A stretch of 64,000 nucleotides of DNA, taken from the NCBI GenBank assembly GCA_946811185.2, contig OX328096.1:41430252-41494251 (forward strand), given 5' to 3'. The number at the start of each line of letters is the position of its first letter. Positions within the stretch are counted from its first letter, which is position 1. This DNA comes from Hippopus hippopus (lineage: Eukaryota; Mollusca; Bivalvia; Cardiida; Cardiidae). The notes under the pieces are model-generated. The model made no database searches, was not told where the DNA came from, and saw only the letters and a program-made list of their open reading frames with translations. Below are positions 46,601 through 61,600 of this stretch, piece after piece. Made by a program: the position numbers and the translations under genes.

Positions 46601-49600
46601 TAGGGGTCCCAGGTTACAAGGCCTACACATTACCACTGAGCAGCGCAATTTCCCTAAGACAGTAAGTGGCACACTGCATTACCTCATAAGTTTAGGCTAC
46701 AGTTCTTCAATTTTAGGGAAAGTACAGAATCAAGATCAGTATCTGATCTAAACTGTATATAAAGCAAAGTTCTTCTATGTGTCACTTTTACCTGTCAGTG
46801 GTATGTCTTAACTGTTTACCACATGCCAAAATTTTGGACTGGTCTACATGCAAAGCATTTGTAGATGACAAATTAAGTGTGGCACAAACAATGGGATTTA
46901 TCTTTAAAGGGTAGAAAACATTTTGGGAAAAATAGAAAATGCTTATTACCAGCACTATTGGTTACCAGCAATATTTTCAGAAGCCTTCTTCCTCAAGGTC
47001 TTTGAGATTGTGTAGTAAAGGTTTAATTCAGCCTGGATTTCAATGGAATAAGCATTGGCTACTTTTTCAAAAGTCATGATAGATCTACAAAATCTAAATT
47101 CTGTTTTTTTAGCTTCATGTACACATGATCACACTTACGGGACCACACATAATTCAAAACCCTATCCTTAAAATTGTTTTATTGCAATTACTATTCTTGA
47201 TCAGCCAATCACAATTGTCGGAAAAAGCTCCAGGCAAAATGTCAAAGTTCACTGAGTGGTATGTACCTTATTTATATTATGACAATCATTAACCCTTCAC
47301 CTTGTGTGGCTGCATTTCAACACACCTGTAATAAAATATCCACAGGAAACTTTATGAAAAGTGGAGAAACTGCTCAAACCTGCAACATCTCCATTGCTCA
47401 AAATGCTTGTTTTTTAAACCTTTACCAATGTCTTGTCTTATACAATATAGTGTTTATTATTCCCTTTTTGAATGTATCAGTTCAAAGACTGTGCTTTATG
47501 ATTAAATGTTGAGTTGCTGTGCAGCTCTCTACCTATCTTCAGGTATGGTCATAAACTATGTCATAAACTATATTACACATGCCAGACAGTTATTATCTTT
47601 CTCCAGCATAAAACTGTATTGACGATAATACATGAAATACGGATTTTAAATTTGTTTTAAAAGAATGTTTAATCATTTCTATTAATCTTGCCAGTCAGTG
47701 AAATCCGTAAACAATATTGCTATTACATTTTGCAAGCAAAAATCCCCCCAAAAAGTCTTTCCCAACAACCCTGAGAAAGAAAAGGCTTTGGAAAACATTG
47801 TGGGAAAAGAAGAAAGTGCAGGTAACCAGTATTTTGTTCCCTTCCTACAATGTCTTCTACTTGTTGAAAGACAAATTTTATGCCCTGAGTATCATTTATA
47901 ATGTCGTCTGCCAATGCTTTTAATTTTGACATTCAAGTTAAATTTTTTTCCTTTGGTAAAGAGTTAAAACATCTTTTACAACTTAAGTTGCTTTTGCTGT
48001 CAGAGTAGAAGATAACATTTCTGAAAACATGTGGCCTGATCTTTTGTATACACTGTCCCCTTTGCTGAGGCACTGGGAGCAAAAGTAACCTTGAGCTTAC
48101 AGTTATTTAGGCCTTAGTACTACACCAAAAATGTCTGTTTGGTCTAAACAGTGCACTATGTTAATTATTTACCAAACCTTAAAATTTCAGACTTGTCCAT
48201 ACTAAATATGTTTTACAAATGACAAATGTGGCTCAAATGACAAAATTTGCCTGCAAAAGTATAGAAAACATGGTGAGAAAAGGAAATCATGCTGATTACC
48301 AACAGTGCCTGCTTTTCCCATTATGTTTTCCAAAGCCTTTTTTCTCTCAAGACTATTTAAATTCATGATCATTTTGTACAAGGGTAAGATTTGAAATGTC
48401 ATTGAGGAACATTTTTGTATGACACTCTCCAACAATAACATTGCACATACACAAAAGACACTCTGATCATCTATTGTTAAAAACTATCCTTTCTTATGTT
48501 ATTGTAATTGATATATATGACTGACAGCAGGCAAGAAAACAAACCACCTATCCCAAAGACAGCTAGATAAAATGGAAAAACCAAAATACATGATTGTACA
48601 GTTAACCCTTTACCAGACGACAAAATTTTAGCCCTGTCCAAATTGAAAGCATTTGCAGACGACAATTTCAATGTGGCTCAAATGGTGCAATTGTTTATTG
48701 ATTGGGTAGAAAACATTGTGGGAAACTGAGAAAATGATAGTTACCAGCATTCTCTCCTTTTCCTACAATGTTTTCAAAAGGCTTCTGTCCAAGGGTCGTC
48801 AAAAGTCGTCACTGTGTGGTAAAGGGTTAACTATTTACTGTATGAGAGAAATTATACTTGTCCAAATTGAAAGCATTAGCGGACAACAATTTAAATTTGA
48901 CTCAAATGATGGAATTTGTCTTTGAATTGGTAGAAAACATTTTGGGAAAAGGAGAAAATGCTGGTAACCAGCATTTTCTCCTTTCCCCAAATTGTTTTTA
49001 AAAGGATTTTTCTTCCGACTAGTTCCGAGACATTAAAAGTTGGAATTGCGTGGTAAATGCTTAACTCTCATTATCTCCCGCTAGATGGCATTCTACAAAT
49101 ACACATCTATCTAATTTGGGCATTCTGGGTACAGAACCAGACTACTTTTCAAAACAACAACCGTTACTTTGAATTTCAAAATGAAATGAACATTTACTCA
49201 ATAAAACGCTACCTGATGCGATTCATTCAGCTATGATCGGCTAGCATGTAACCTATGCATCAGCCTTTTATTAAAACAGCCCCTACATGCTTGGGTAATA
49301 GGCTAAAGCTTTGGTATAAGCCCTACTTTTCCCAGGTATTGGGGGATGGGTGATGCGTCATAGCAGTCAGGTCGAATCTTCGAAGAATATGACATGCGCA
49401 GACAGCGGGTTAACTCTTACAGTGCCCAATAAACCCAATGGACATTTTCATTCAAGAAGTAAGAGCCTGATAAGAGCAATTCAACTCTTAGATTATTAAG
49501 CTACTTTCCGATCATTGCTGATGGTTTCCATTAAGATCAGACTGCACAAAACATGTTGTCTGATCTGAGATATACACTTACCACTACGGTGAGTTTAAGA

Positions 49601-52600
49601 AGGAGAAAACAACTTCAATATCATTTCACTTTGGTCTGAACTATTGCCTAAAATATTTTCATTAGGTTTGTTTAGTGGGTTAAATGTTAACCCTTTACCA
49701 CACAATTTTGAGTTTTAATGACCCTGACAAAGAAGCCTTTAGAAAACATGAAAACATTGTGGGAAAATGAGAAAATGCTGGCAACCAGCATTTTCTCCTT
49801 TTCCCACAATGTTTTCCTCTACTTCAAAGACAGATATCATTTTTTTGGGCTACATCTGATTTGTCTGTGCAAATGCTTTGAATTTTGACAAGTCTACATT
49901 TTCGTTGTGTGGTACAGAGTTAAAGGTTGCTTTTGTCAAGAATGTCTCAAGCAAAGCAGATAAATAAAAACTCATAATCTTACATGCCATACCTTCACAT
50001 GCTGCTGTTTCTTGTGTTTCTTGTGATGTTCAGATCTAGTGCTGGCACGATGATTGTACAGATCAAAGATGTCCCGCATGTGCTCCCCTTTGATCAGTGC
50101 CTTCTCCAGCTGTTCAATCTGGGTTTGATCCTTCAGGTACTTCTTTTCCTTGTGGAACTGCCTGAAGAGCCTACGTCTAAAAATTGGAAAAGTGAATCAG
50201 TAAGCATGGACTTCTACAGGTTGGTGAAAAAAATTTTCAGACTTGTACAAATTGAAAGAATCTGCAGACAATAAATCAAATGTAGCTGAATTGATGAAAT
50301 TTGTTTTAAAAGGGTAGAAAATGTGGAAAAAGGAGAAAATGCTGTTTACCAGCATTTTCTCCTCTTCCACAAATTGTTTTTCAAAAGCTTTATTCCTCAA
50401 GCTGGATTAGAAACACTGGATTGTTTAATGTTTAAAATGAAAAGATTGTTGTCTAACCAACAAGTACTAACTACCATACATGCATGCTACTGTGACATAT
50501 GCCACTATAATAATACAAAGGACATACCTACATAATAATAAAATGGAAAAAAGTATTTTTTCAATAATAAAGATTGGAAACAAGAGCACCACATGCGGGT
50601 ACCAATGCCCGGCAGCAAGTGCTTGGTTTTCCGTGAAAATTCTAAGTTGAAAAAGGGGCATAACAGTGTCAAAAATACTTTGATGGTTATCTGTCTCTGT
50701 TGTATGAGTTCCCGTTTTGATAGTTAACAACTTTTCCAAGTTTAAAGTAAATATCTTATATATTTATAGATATATTACAAAATGTCAAAGTTTTCCCACA
50801 CCGACGATGCAGGAATCCATGATCATGAACATGTTTTAACACGTACATGTTATACTTCATACATGTGCTTATAATGTATGCAAAGTATCTGTCATTTATC
50901 TAAATTAATCACGGCACACAAAATTGTAAAAGCAAAAAGATAATTAAGGAGAACTATGGGGCAATGACTTTGTGCAAGAGTGGGTTATGTCATTACATAT
51001 TTCATATAGTGTTAATACACTTGTTATCTTGATATTCAACATGAAGCATGCCTATAAATATCCATCATCAAAATGACAGTACAGGCTGTCAACTCAGCAT
51101 GACAGTATGTTCTTTAACTCTATACCAAACGATAACATCCAAGACATGTCCAAATTGAAAGCATTTATCATGCAAAGACAATTGTTACTAAGTGTTTTCA
51201 AAGGGTAGAAAACATACTTGGAAAAGGAGAAAATGCTGGTTACCAGCAATTTCTCCATTTCTGACAAAGTTTTCAAAAGTCTTCAAGCTCATGGTCATAA
51301 AAAATCAGGATTGTCTGGTAAAGAGTTAACTCATTATCTCCTTAACTCTTTACCAGCAGACATAAATTTATACTTGTCCCTAATGGAAGTTTTTGCAGAC
51401 CACAAAATAAATGTTGCTAAAATAATGATTTCTGGTGCTTGTTTGGTAATGAGATGAATGAAATTTGCAGCAGACTACTCTAAAAACAAGGATAATCAGC
51501 TAAAGAGAAGAGTAAGGTTTTAGACTATCAGTACATGAACAGTACATAACAGAATCAGGCAAAATGAAAAATAAGTTATTTCAAGACATCTGTGTTAAAT
51601 AGTCTTCAAAAAAATAATAACAAAATAGAACTTGGACGAACACACAATCAAGACAGTTTGGCAAAGTTTAATTGAGATATGTCTACTGATTTTTCAAATC
51701 TCACTTAAACAGTCCTTGGGAAGAAAACAGTGCAAAGTACTTGTAAAAGGAACACCAGGAAAGCATGAATTGATTGAATGATTGATTGATTGATTGGTTG
51801 GTTGGTTGAAAGAATGAATGGTGTTTAATGCCACTTTCAACATTATTTCAGTCATATCACCGAAACAGCTCACATATTCACGTAATATGTCCTGGGTTTT
51901 ACCAGTACTAGGCTAGGGTTCTTAAGTGTCTTGCCCAAACCCAGTGCATCCAGTGAGGGTCAAACCTGGGGCCTCCTAGTTACAAGTCCTTCTTTTTATC
52001 ACTTAGCCACCCAGGACCCAGGGATAGGTGCACTGACCCCAGCAATATAACTGAAATAAGGTAGAAAACAGCATTAAAAAAACTGTGCCCAGACCTTTTT
52101 GACTCAACACAACCTCTTCAAAGAGATCATGACAAACATTTGAACAACTTTCATGGGTGTTGGGCTTAAAATCTGGCCTAGTATACACAAGCTTTTTCTA
52201 GGATTTGTCTCAGATTTTTTACCCAAAAAGAGCCATTTTAAAAGTTGTTGTAGGTATCATCATGACAAATATTCTGACTAACTTTCAACAGCTTTGGACA
52301 GAATTTGTGGCCTAAAAAGTTCATGCAAGCAATCTGACGAACTTTCGTGAGTATTGAGCTGACATTATGGCCTCTAGAATGTACACAAGCTTTATTTAAG
52401 GTTTGAAGTTGTGGTCTACTCTTTGATCAGACATGACCCATTCTCAAATCAAGAGAAAATTAATATTCTGACTAACTTCCATGAGTACTGGACAGAAAAT
52501 GTGGCCTTAGAAAGTACATGTACACAAGACCTTTCTCTGAAGATTTGACCTGGTGACCTAGTTTTACCCCAACTTGACTCATTTTCTAACTCACCCGAGA

Positions 52601-55600
52601 TATTACCAAGAGACATCTTTAGATCTACTTTCATGAGTACTGGACTCAAAATATGGCCTCTAAAGTGTGCACAAGGTTTTTCAAAGATTTATCCTGGTGA
52701 CCTAGTTTTTGGCCCTCCCTGACCTATTTTGGAACTGGTTCGAGTTATCATCAGAAAAAAGATTCTTACCAACTTTCATGAGTATTGCGCAGAACAAATC
52801 TGATATTTATTAGGCAAAAAATATTTCTAAGTTTACAAATTTTTAAGTTTGCAAGAGGCTTGCTAAATAACATTTTTCTAGACTCATTTCATATAGTTTT
52901 ATCTCAAATGCCAACTCATGTCAGATCCTATATTTCTCCTTTTCTTTCATGTTTTCGGAAGCCTTCTTCCTCAGGGTAGTAAAAACACAGGATTGTTTGG
53001 CAAAGGGTTAAATGCAAAAATACTGGCACAAGGGAAAAATAACTCTGGAGAGAACAAAGCCAGAACTTTCCTTTCTCTACCAGCTGACATTTTTGTCTCA
53101 GCTATGTATGTTTTTGAAGGCTGAATATACATGACAAGTAAGACTGTCTTACTTCAAGAGTGTCCCTCACTGATCCCAGCAGTTCTTTGATTTGAAGGTA
53201 AATAAGCTTTTTGTTTGTTTTGTAACATAATCCTAGCAGTACCCATGTTGCTTTAGCAGATGGTGCAGACAATGATCAGACAACAAAAACTTGCTGTCTA
53301 ATATTGAATATGTACTGCCTTACTTGGATTCTTGAAAATGGCTTTGACAAGCAGTATTAAGTTTCCTTGACTCAATTATTACCAGCACAAATATGTCAAG
53401 TTCATTCCAAGGTCTATATGGTAGCACTAAAAGTTTCAATAACTCAACAGAGATTTTTATCTTACAGGTGTGACTAAATAAGCGAAACAGTAGATCCACT
53501 TAGGTCACACTGCATATTCTGAGCATTCTGATCTTGAATTATGCTGTCCACAAAAACCATTGTTTCTGCCTGTGATGCTGAAAGGGTTCATCAATACTGA
53601 AGCAAGTAATTTTTTAAATGATACAAATACACCAGGTATTTGAACTGATTTTCTTAAAATCCTACCATAACTTGGGTTCAAGTTGCCAACAATTTACAGG
53701 ATTTTCACAGGTCAAAAAGAAACATGAACAGTAATATTTTTGGTTGATTTATGGGTATACCCTTCAGAAAATTTTACTCGATTTTAAGTTGTACCAGGTG
53801 ACAAATTTAAAATTCATCCAATTTGAAGCGTTTGCAAATAAATGTAACCAAAATGATGAGATTTATCTTTGATAAGAATAAAAATTTTTGGTTACCAGCA
53901 TTTTCTCCTTTTCCCAAAATGTTTTCAAAAGCTCCACATTGTGTGGTAAAGGATTAAACCATGTTTTGTACCCTTTCAAGAGCATTTGAGTAAATGTATA
54001 TATATCAGCAAAATCTAATACTAAACTTTTTATCCACAAGAGATCAGTGCCTCCAGCAGGGTTTCAAACCTAGATACCCTCAGAATTCTGCCAAGACAGA
54101 GATTCTGGAACAATCTCCAAGTGGGTAAGAAAAATTCTGCACCATAATGCACACAAGTTGGGCTTACTCTCTTTTAAATTTATTTGACAATTACATCTGG
54201 AGTGCATTTGTCTCACTTATAATGAAATTGTCCCCTATATGTCTACAAGATTAAGGGACAATTATCTCCTATCTGAATAATCCTTGGCAGCACAACATAT
54301 CCTAATTACAAGTCTTAAGCTTTTATAACTTAGTCAAAAGTAAAAAGCAACAAGAGTTTCCAGTAACTAACATTTTGAAATCTTAATGGAACGCTACAAC
54401 ATTGATGGATCTTGGTCTAAACAAGATTGATTCACAGGTTCCCAGTTACAGAGTTTGTGCTCTGTAAAGAGTAATGTTGTAATTGTCATTGTCATTGTGA
54501 CAGGATTTAGTCCTCTTTAATCAGTGAACATGTAAGTTTGGTTTATGGTAAAGCAGTTTGCATTTTTCAAAGAATTTTGAGCATAGTAACGGTTAAAAAG
54601 TACTTGGAACTTATGGATACATGTAGTTGGGTACACAAGCTGTCTTGTAAGAAATAAGAGCATCGCATGTGGGTACCAATGCTAGGCTACAGTTGCCTCT
54701 GGTGAAAACTTTTTAACCCAAAATGGGGCATAACTGTGTCAAAAATAGTTTGATGATTATCTGCCCCTTTTGTATTGGTTCCACTTTTGATTGTTAAAAA
54801 CTAGTCTGAGTTTGAAATAAATATCTTCAGTGATGCCAAAGATGAAATAAAATGTCAAAGTCTTTGCACAAAGACAATGACCATGACGCTGGAAACAACA
54901 TCATGTCTATGACAATGCCTCAGTGTTTTCTTTGAAAACGGCTGATCTAAAAATTTGTTTGATGCAAGCCGCAGGAATTGAGAACCTGTGACAGCAACAA
55001 CAGAAGATACAGTTTTCACAGCCTCAGTATCAAACTGTGAAAATTTCATTATCTGATCTCAACAGGCTTGACCTTCTAAACCTTGTTTTTTTAACTCTTT
55101 ACCTCTTGAAAAAAATTTCTAGCACACAATTTTAAAAGCATCCTTATATGATACCATCCTTATATGATATAAGTAATCACAATTTATATAAATTAACCCT
55201 TTACCAATAATGCTGAGTTTGCTGAATGGCCTGGAGGAGGAAGGCTTTTGAAAACATTGTGGGTAAAGAGTCAAGGTAAAATACATTGATGCATGTGAAA
55301 TCGTTGTGACAAAAGAAGACACTCATTATTAGGAATAAGTCATCCTTTTCACAAGGTGTTTTCAAATGTCATTTTCAAAAGGTATTAAAACTTCCCAATA
55401 CTGAAACAAGAGGGCCATGATGGCCCTGTTTCGCTCCACTGGCTAATAAGTCAAAACACTACAAGCCAAACATTACAATACTTGGCCAATTGGTTTTAAA
55501 CTAGAAGACATACAAATTTTTTTTTCTATAAAATCCTACGACAAAACTTATGACCCCAGGACAAAGCTATTTTTGGCCACAAAGCTACAATAACTTGAAT

Positions 55601-58600
55601 CCTGGTGGAGGTCCACAAGATAAAGCCCCATACCAAATAATACAGGTCCAGAATGTGTGGTTATAAACAAGAAGATTTTCCAAGTTTCCTCTATAAAAGG
55701 CCCTGTAAAACATGAGATCCCTGAGACAGGGCTAAATTTAGTAGCCCTAGGTCTTATGGTTAGTAACAAGACGATTTATAAAGTTTTCACTATAAAAGGC
55801 CATGTAAAACTTGTGACCCCCTTGGGTGGGGCCAAACTTGACCCCAAGGTTATAATTTAGGCCCTCTTGGTAGAGGCCCACTAGATAAAGCTACATGCAA
55901 AATTTGGTAGCCCTAGGCCTTATGTCTAGGTACGAGTAGATTTTTAAAGTTTTCCCTATACAGGCCCATGTGTAAAACTCGGACCCCCGGGGTGGGGCCA
56001 AATTTGACCCCAGGGCTATAATTTGGGCACCCTTGGCAGAGACCCACTAGATAAAGCTACATGCACAGACAGACACACGACGGACACCGGGCCATGACAT
56101 AAGCCCGCTGGCCTTTGGCCACTGGAGCTAAAATGGTAAATAACAACCTCCTGCTAGGTTCTGGGAGTGGAGTGGATTGAAAATATGATCAAAGTGAAGA
56201 CATTCAACCCTTTATCAAAAAAAAGTCCAATGCTTTTACAACCCTCTGGTAAACATTGTGGGAAAAGGATAAAAATGCTGGTGACAGCATCTTCTGCTTT
56301 TCTCACAATGTCTTCAACCCTTTGGAAGACAAATTCTATCATTTTAGCTACATTCCATCTGTTGTCAACAATTTCTTTCAATTTGTACAAGTCTATGATT
56401 TTGTTGTCTGGTAAAGATCGAGTTAAACCTTAGAGCCCTCAAATACAATTTTATCTGTACTTGTGATACTGCAGGTCAAAATTAGTCTGTAATGTGCAGT
56501 TCGATCTTTGGTCTACACTGTGTGAAATTTTCTGGCTTATTTTGTGTAAAATAGCTTTGAAATTGCCTTGTCTGGTATATGTCATTCAAGTATCAACTCT
56601 TTACTACATAGTCCTGTTTTAACGACCCTGATGAAGAAGACTTTTGGAAACAATGTGGGAAAAGGTGAAAATGCTGATAACTAGCATTTTCTCCTTTTCC
56701 CACAATGTTTACAAGCTATTCAAAAAAATTCACTATTCAAGCCACATTCATTGTGTCGTTTGCAATTATTTTGAATTTAGAAAAGCCCAAACTATTGTCC
56801 TTTGGTGAAGGATAAAGCACACAAAGACAGAGGGTTCAAACTACTGCTATATTTATTTATTATGATGGCTAACCTCAAAGGTTTCCAGCCACGCTGATAA
56901 AACAAAAAAAAAAACAGGATTCTTTGTGTCTTTGATTATACAGTACTTTTCTAATCCCAACCTTTTTTTAAACAATTAAATCTAAAAGGTTTAGACTTGT
57001 ACAAATTTAAAACATTTGCAGACAAAACTCAAAGGTGGCTCAAATGATGCAACATGTATTTAAATGAGTAGAAAACATGGTGGGAAAAGGAGAAAATGCT
57101 CCTTACCAGAATTTTCTCCTTTCCCTACATTGCTTGCAAAAGCTTTTTCTCTCAGGTTTGTTAAAAATTCAGATTGTGTGGTAAAGGGTTCACTCTTTAC
57201 CAAATGACAGACTTTCAGACCTATTTAAAGTTCAAAGCAATTGCAGACGACAAATTTAACATGGCTCAAGAAGAAATGACTGAATTTGTCTATGAAAGGT
57301 TAGAGAAGGTTGTGGGAAAGGGAGAAAATGCTTGATACCAGCATTTTTCTCCTTCCCAACAATCTTTTCAAAAGCTTACTTCCTATGGGTGGTTAAACTC
57401 TAAATTTTATGGTAAAGAGTTGCAGTAGTTTACAAATCTCCAGGAGCTTTTGCAGAGTATGGATCAAGATCATACTTTAAGGCATGTAATCTTGGATCTG
57501 GTGCATGTGCTAATATTTCAGAAAGCTGTTATAAGGATACATTAATTAAAGTCTAAACCCTTTACCACACAATCCTGAATTTTAACAACCCTATAGAAAT
57601 AGGCCTTTGAAAACATTGGGAATGGAGAAAATGCTGCTAACCAGCATTTTATCCTTATCACACCATGTTTTCTACTCTGTTAGAGAACTTCTGTTCATTT
57701 GTACCATTTTTGAATTTGTCATTTGGAGATACTTTCATTTCTGAAGGGTGTAAAAATATATGTTCTGGAAAGGTTTAAACAACTGACATTTATCCATCCT
57801 GAATGCATTAGCAAACAACAAATAAATTTTTCTCAAATAATAGTTTTTGTCCCTGAAAGTGGAGAAAACTTTGTAGGAAAGGGAGACATTGTTGGTTACC
57901 AGCATTTTGTCCTATATCAACAAAGCTTTCAAAAGCTTTTCTTCCACAAGGCCATATAAAGCACAATACCATTTGGTGAGTAGTAAGATAAAAATGTACC
58001 TAGTGAACTGTGCTACCTGAAGACACATAGGACATACATAGGAAATGATTCATTGATCACAATTCATTTTTTTTTTTTCTTTTCAAGGTTCTAACATTAT
58101 CTTTCAACAATCTAAGCCACATAGGAATGGAACAGAGCAACAATTTAGTTACAGTCCATATTTATGGGATAAGGGAAATTAAGAATTCAACTTAAATAAC
58201 TTAAAACCCTAACCCCCATCTTTTAACTCGTTTAACATTTTAACAACCTAAGGAAAAAGAGATTTTGAAAAAATGTCAGAAGAGGAGAACATGCTGGTAA
58301 CCAGCATTTTTTCTTTTGGATATTTTTTTTCTACTCTATCAAAGACTAATTCTACAGCTAGCGGAACATTTAATTTGACACCTGCAAGAGTCTGGAAGAG
58401 TCTAGAAGTTTGCTGTTTTGTATCCATCCTGACAGAGGAAGTCATGTTTTTACCGAAACAAGTACAATTACATACAATGATGCAAGCTCTTTCCAATCTC
58501 ACTATGTCGGTGGCCAATACAGACATTTCTAGAATTTGGAGGATCAAGCTTCATTTACAAAGAATGTTTTGAATTAGGCTACAATTTTTTTTTTTAAGTT

Positions 58601-61600
58601 ATCTGTCCCTTTTACTGAAATTTATCATTATGCTGTCCAGATTTCATTATACAGGTAAACCCAGTGTAGCACACCTGTTTCTTTCTATTCATTTTAAGTT
58701 GCATTAACCCTTTACCACATAATCCCAAACCTTCTCGATTCTAAAGAAGAAGCTTTTGAAAACATTGTGGGAAAAGGAGAAAATGCTGGCAACCAGCATT
58801 TTATCCTTTTCCCACAATCATTATTCCCTATTAAAGACAACTGAAATTTGATCTGGAAAGGGTACCACCTTTTTCTTCTTTTCCCACAATGTTTTCAACA
58901 GCTTCCTTTCTCAGGCTCGTTAATGTTAGGCTTGTGTGGTAAAGGGTTAAGGATTTATTAACTGTCTGAAGATTTCCATTTTCCTCTACTCTGAAGCTAA
59001 CAAAAAGTACGAAGTAATACTAATACATGCCTTTATAAAATGTAAGGAAGGAAAGGGATGGAAATGTAAAACAATACCACAACAGATTTATGAGCCTCTA
59101 TAAAAGACACTAGAGATTGAGCCTCTAAGTTTTGACAAAATTAGATATGCATAAAACCCAAGAATGTCTATGACATGTACCTTGACCTCATCCTTCATCA
59201 TAAAATTGCCTGAGGCAGAAAATATAAATTTCCCTTTCTACACCGTTTAAGTGAATGGAACATTCAAATTTCAGGTTGCATTTGATGAGTGTGGACCTGT
59301 GAAGTAAGCTATTTAACTCTTTAACAAACAATCTAATGTTTTAACAATCCTATGGAAGAAGGCTTTTGAAAACAGTATGGGAATAGGAGAAAATGCTGGT
59401 AATCAGAATTTTTCTCCTTTCCTACAATGTTTACTCCTCTTTTAACTCTTTACCATACAAAACGAGTTTGGACTGGACCAACTTGAAAGCATTTCCAGAT
59501 GACAAATTAAATGTTGCTTAAATGATAATTTCTGTATTTGATAGAATAGAAAACATTGTGGGAAAAGGAGAAAATGCTGGTTACCAGCATTTTCTCCTTT
59601 TCCTGTAATGTTTTCAAAAGGCCTTTTTCCTGAGGGTTGTTAAAAGTGGGGATTGTGTGGTAAAGAGTTAAAGACAGATCCTATATTTTGGGTCACAGTC
59701 TGTCATTAAGGATTACCGGTACTCTCAGTAAGAACAAAGTTTTGAATTTTGTTTCTGATGACTTCATAATTGAATAACCCTTTACACAATCCAGAGTTTT
59801 AATAACCCTTAGAAATAAAGCTTTTGGAAACATTGTGGGCAAAGGAGAAAATGCTGCTAACCAGCATATTCTCTTTTCTCACAATGTTTTCTACCCTTTT
59901 AGAGACAAAATCAAAACATCTTAATCACATTTAATTTTGCCATGTGCAAATACTTTTAATTTGGTTTGTTGTTCGGTGAAGAGTTACATTACAATACTGA
60001 TTTAACATTTAGAAAAACACTGTGGGAAAAGGAACAGATAGACACTTGTAGGCGATTGCTCCTCATTTTATTTTTTTTCTCTCATTATATTTTTCAATTT
60101 AATGTCCTCTGCAAATACTTTCAATTTGGACAAGTCTAAAATTTGGTAAGGAGTTCAAAAGTTCCTTGTCTTTGACCCTTTACTAAACAAAAAAAAAATA
60201 GGCATGTTCAAATTGAAGGCCTTTGCAGACAAATGAAATGTGACTCAAATGATGAGATATGGGTGTGAAAGAGTCAAAAACATTGCGGGTAAGAACCCGA
60301 AAAATATACAGATAACAACAATGGTAAATGATGTAGGCTTACAAGGCTATAATTCATAGTTTACAGTAAACTATTTTTCAATATGAGGAAAATAAAGCAA
60401 AGGGTCTAGCTGCTCTAGCAGGTTGCAACTAGGGACACAACCCTGTAGTTAATTTTCTTCAATGTTTCAACTTTTCATCAGTAAACAATGCAGATAAATT
60501 TTCATAGGCTGTTTTTTTCCTAGGAAAAGGCAATAAATTGTGGGTAACAATTATAATCAAAGTTTAATACTTGAATAATGTGATAAAATACTGGCAGATG
60601 GAGTTAAATTGTTTGATAAATAAGTAATTTATACTTGCCAAAATAATTGCTTGTGGCATGCTGTAAGATGAGAATATTTGTCTGACAAGGTTAACTGATT
60701 AATTTTCAATCAGACTTTATGTAAATCAGTATTGTAATTAACTTTGTTGCCTGGTGTTTGATATTTCAATATCCTCCATGCTGAAGCATTTGTAGATGAC
60801 AAATAAATTGTGGTTGAAATGAAGGGGTTTTTCGTTGCATGGGTGGAAAATATTGATGAAATAGTAGAGAATATTGGTTACAAGCACATTCTCCTTTTTC
60901 CACATTGTTTTCAAAAGCCATATTCCACAGGGTAGTTAAAACTAGGGACTGTTTGGTAAAGGTCTTAAGTTCCCCTACTTGACTGTAAGACCAGGGAACT
61001 CTTCATTATAGATGACAAAAATCATTCATAGTTGCCATAGAGAAGGAATTATATTTGTGTTTATTTCAGCTTTTTACTTTCTTTACATGAAAATTCAACC
61101 AGTGCCTGTAGAGTCAGGTATCAGGGCCATTCAAAAGGAAAAATGGCCCATATTCACCAACCACTCTTGAGCCCTATCGTCTTGAAAATTTGAAAGTGAG
61201 ACAATTTCTGATTGACTAAATCAAATGGTTTGGTTTAGCCATTCATAAATTGTGTTACTTTCTTGATCTAGAATTGGGGATACAATTACAATGGTAAGTG
61301 AATATGATCAAAGAAATGCAAGAATAGGTACACTGTAAAATTTTATACACATGTAACTTAGAATACAAAACAAGATTAAACCCAAACACCACACATTTAG
61401 ATTATGTATGAGATAATGACAAAATACAAGACAAGCATGATAATCATAATCAACCTATAGAAAATTTTAAACAACTTCAGTGATTTTGCAGACAATGTAC
61501 TTTGTAAATCATGGTTAGGCTACACAAGAAAAGCTCTGTTTATTGGCAGGAGTATAATCTAAACAAGATGTCTGTTTGTAAAATAGTCATGCCTCCCTAC

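Noticed and set aside
53145..53205. Possible SPOCK exon on the minus strand (QIKELLGSVRDTLE before GTAAGA)
   Set aside because: The ending phase does not match the next exon, the other frame has a stop, and no family similarity was seen.
58248..58547. Minus-strand ORF with several cysteines (CIIVCNCTCFG), considered as the missing Kazal exon
   Set aside because: It lacks the CG(S/T)DG core and spacing of Kazal domains, and part of it is MITE sequence.
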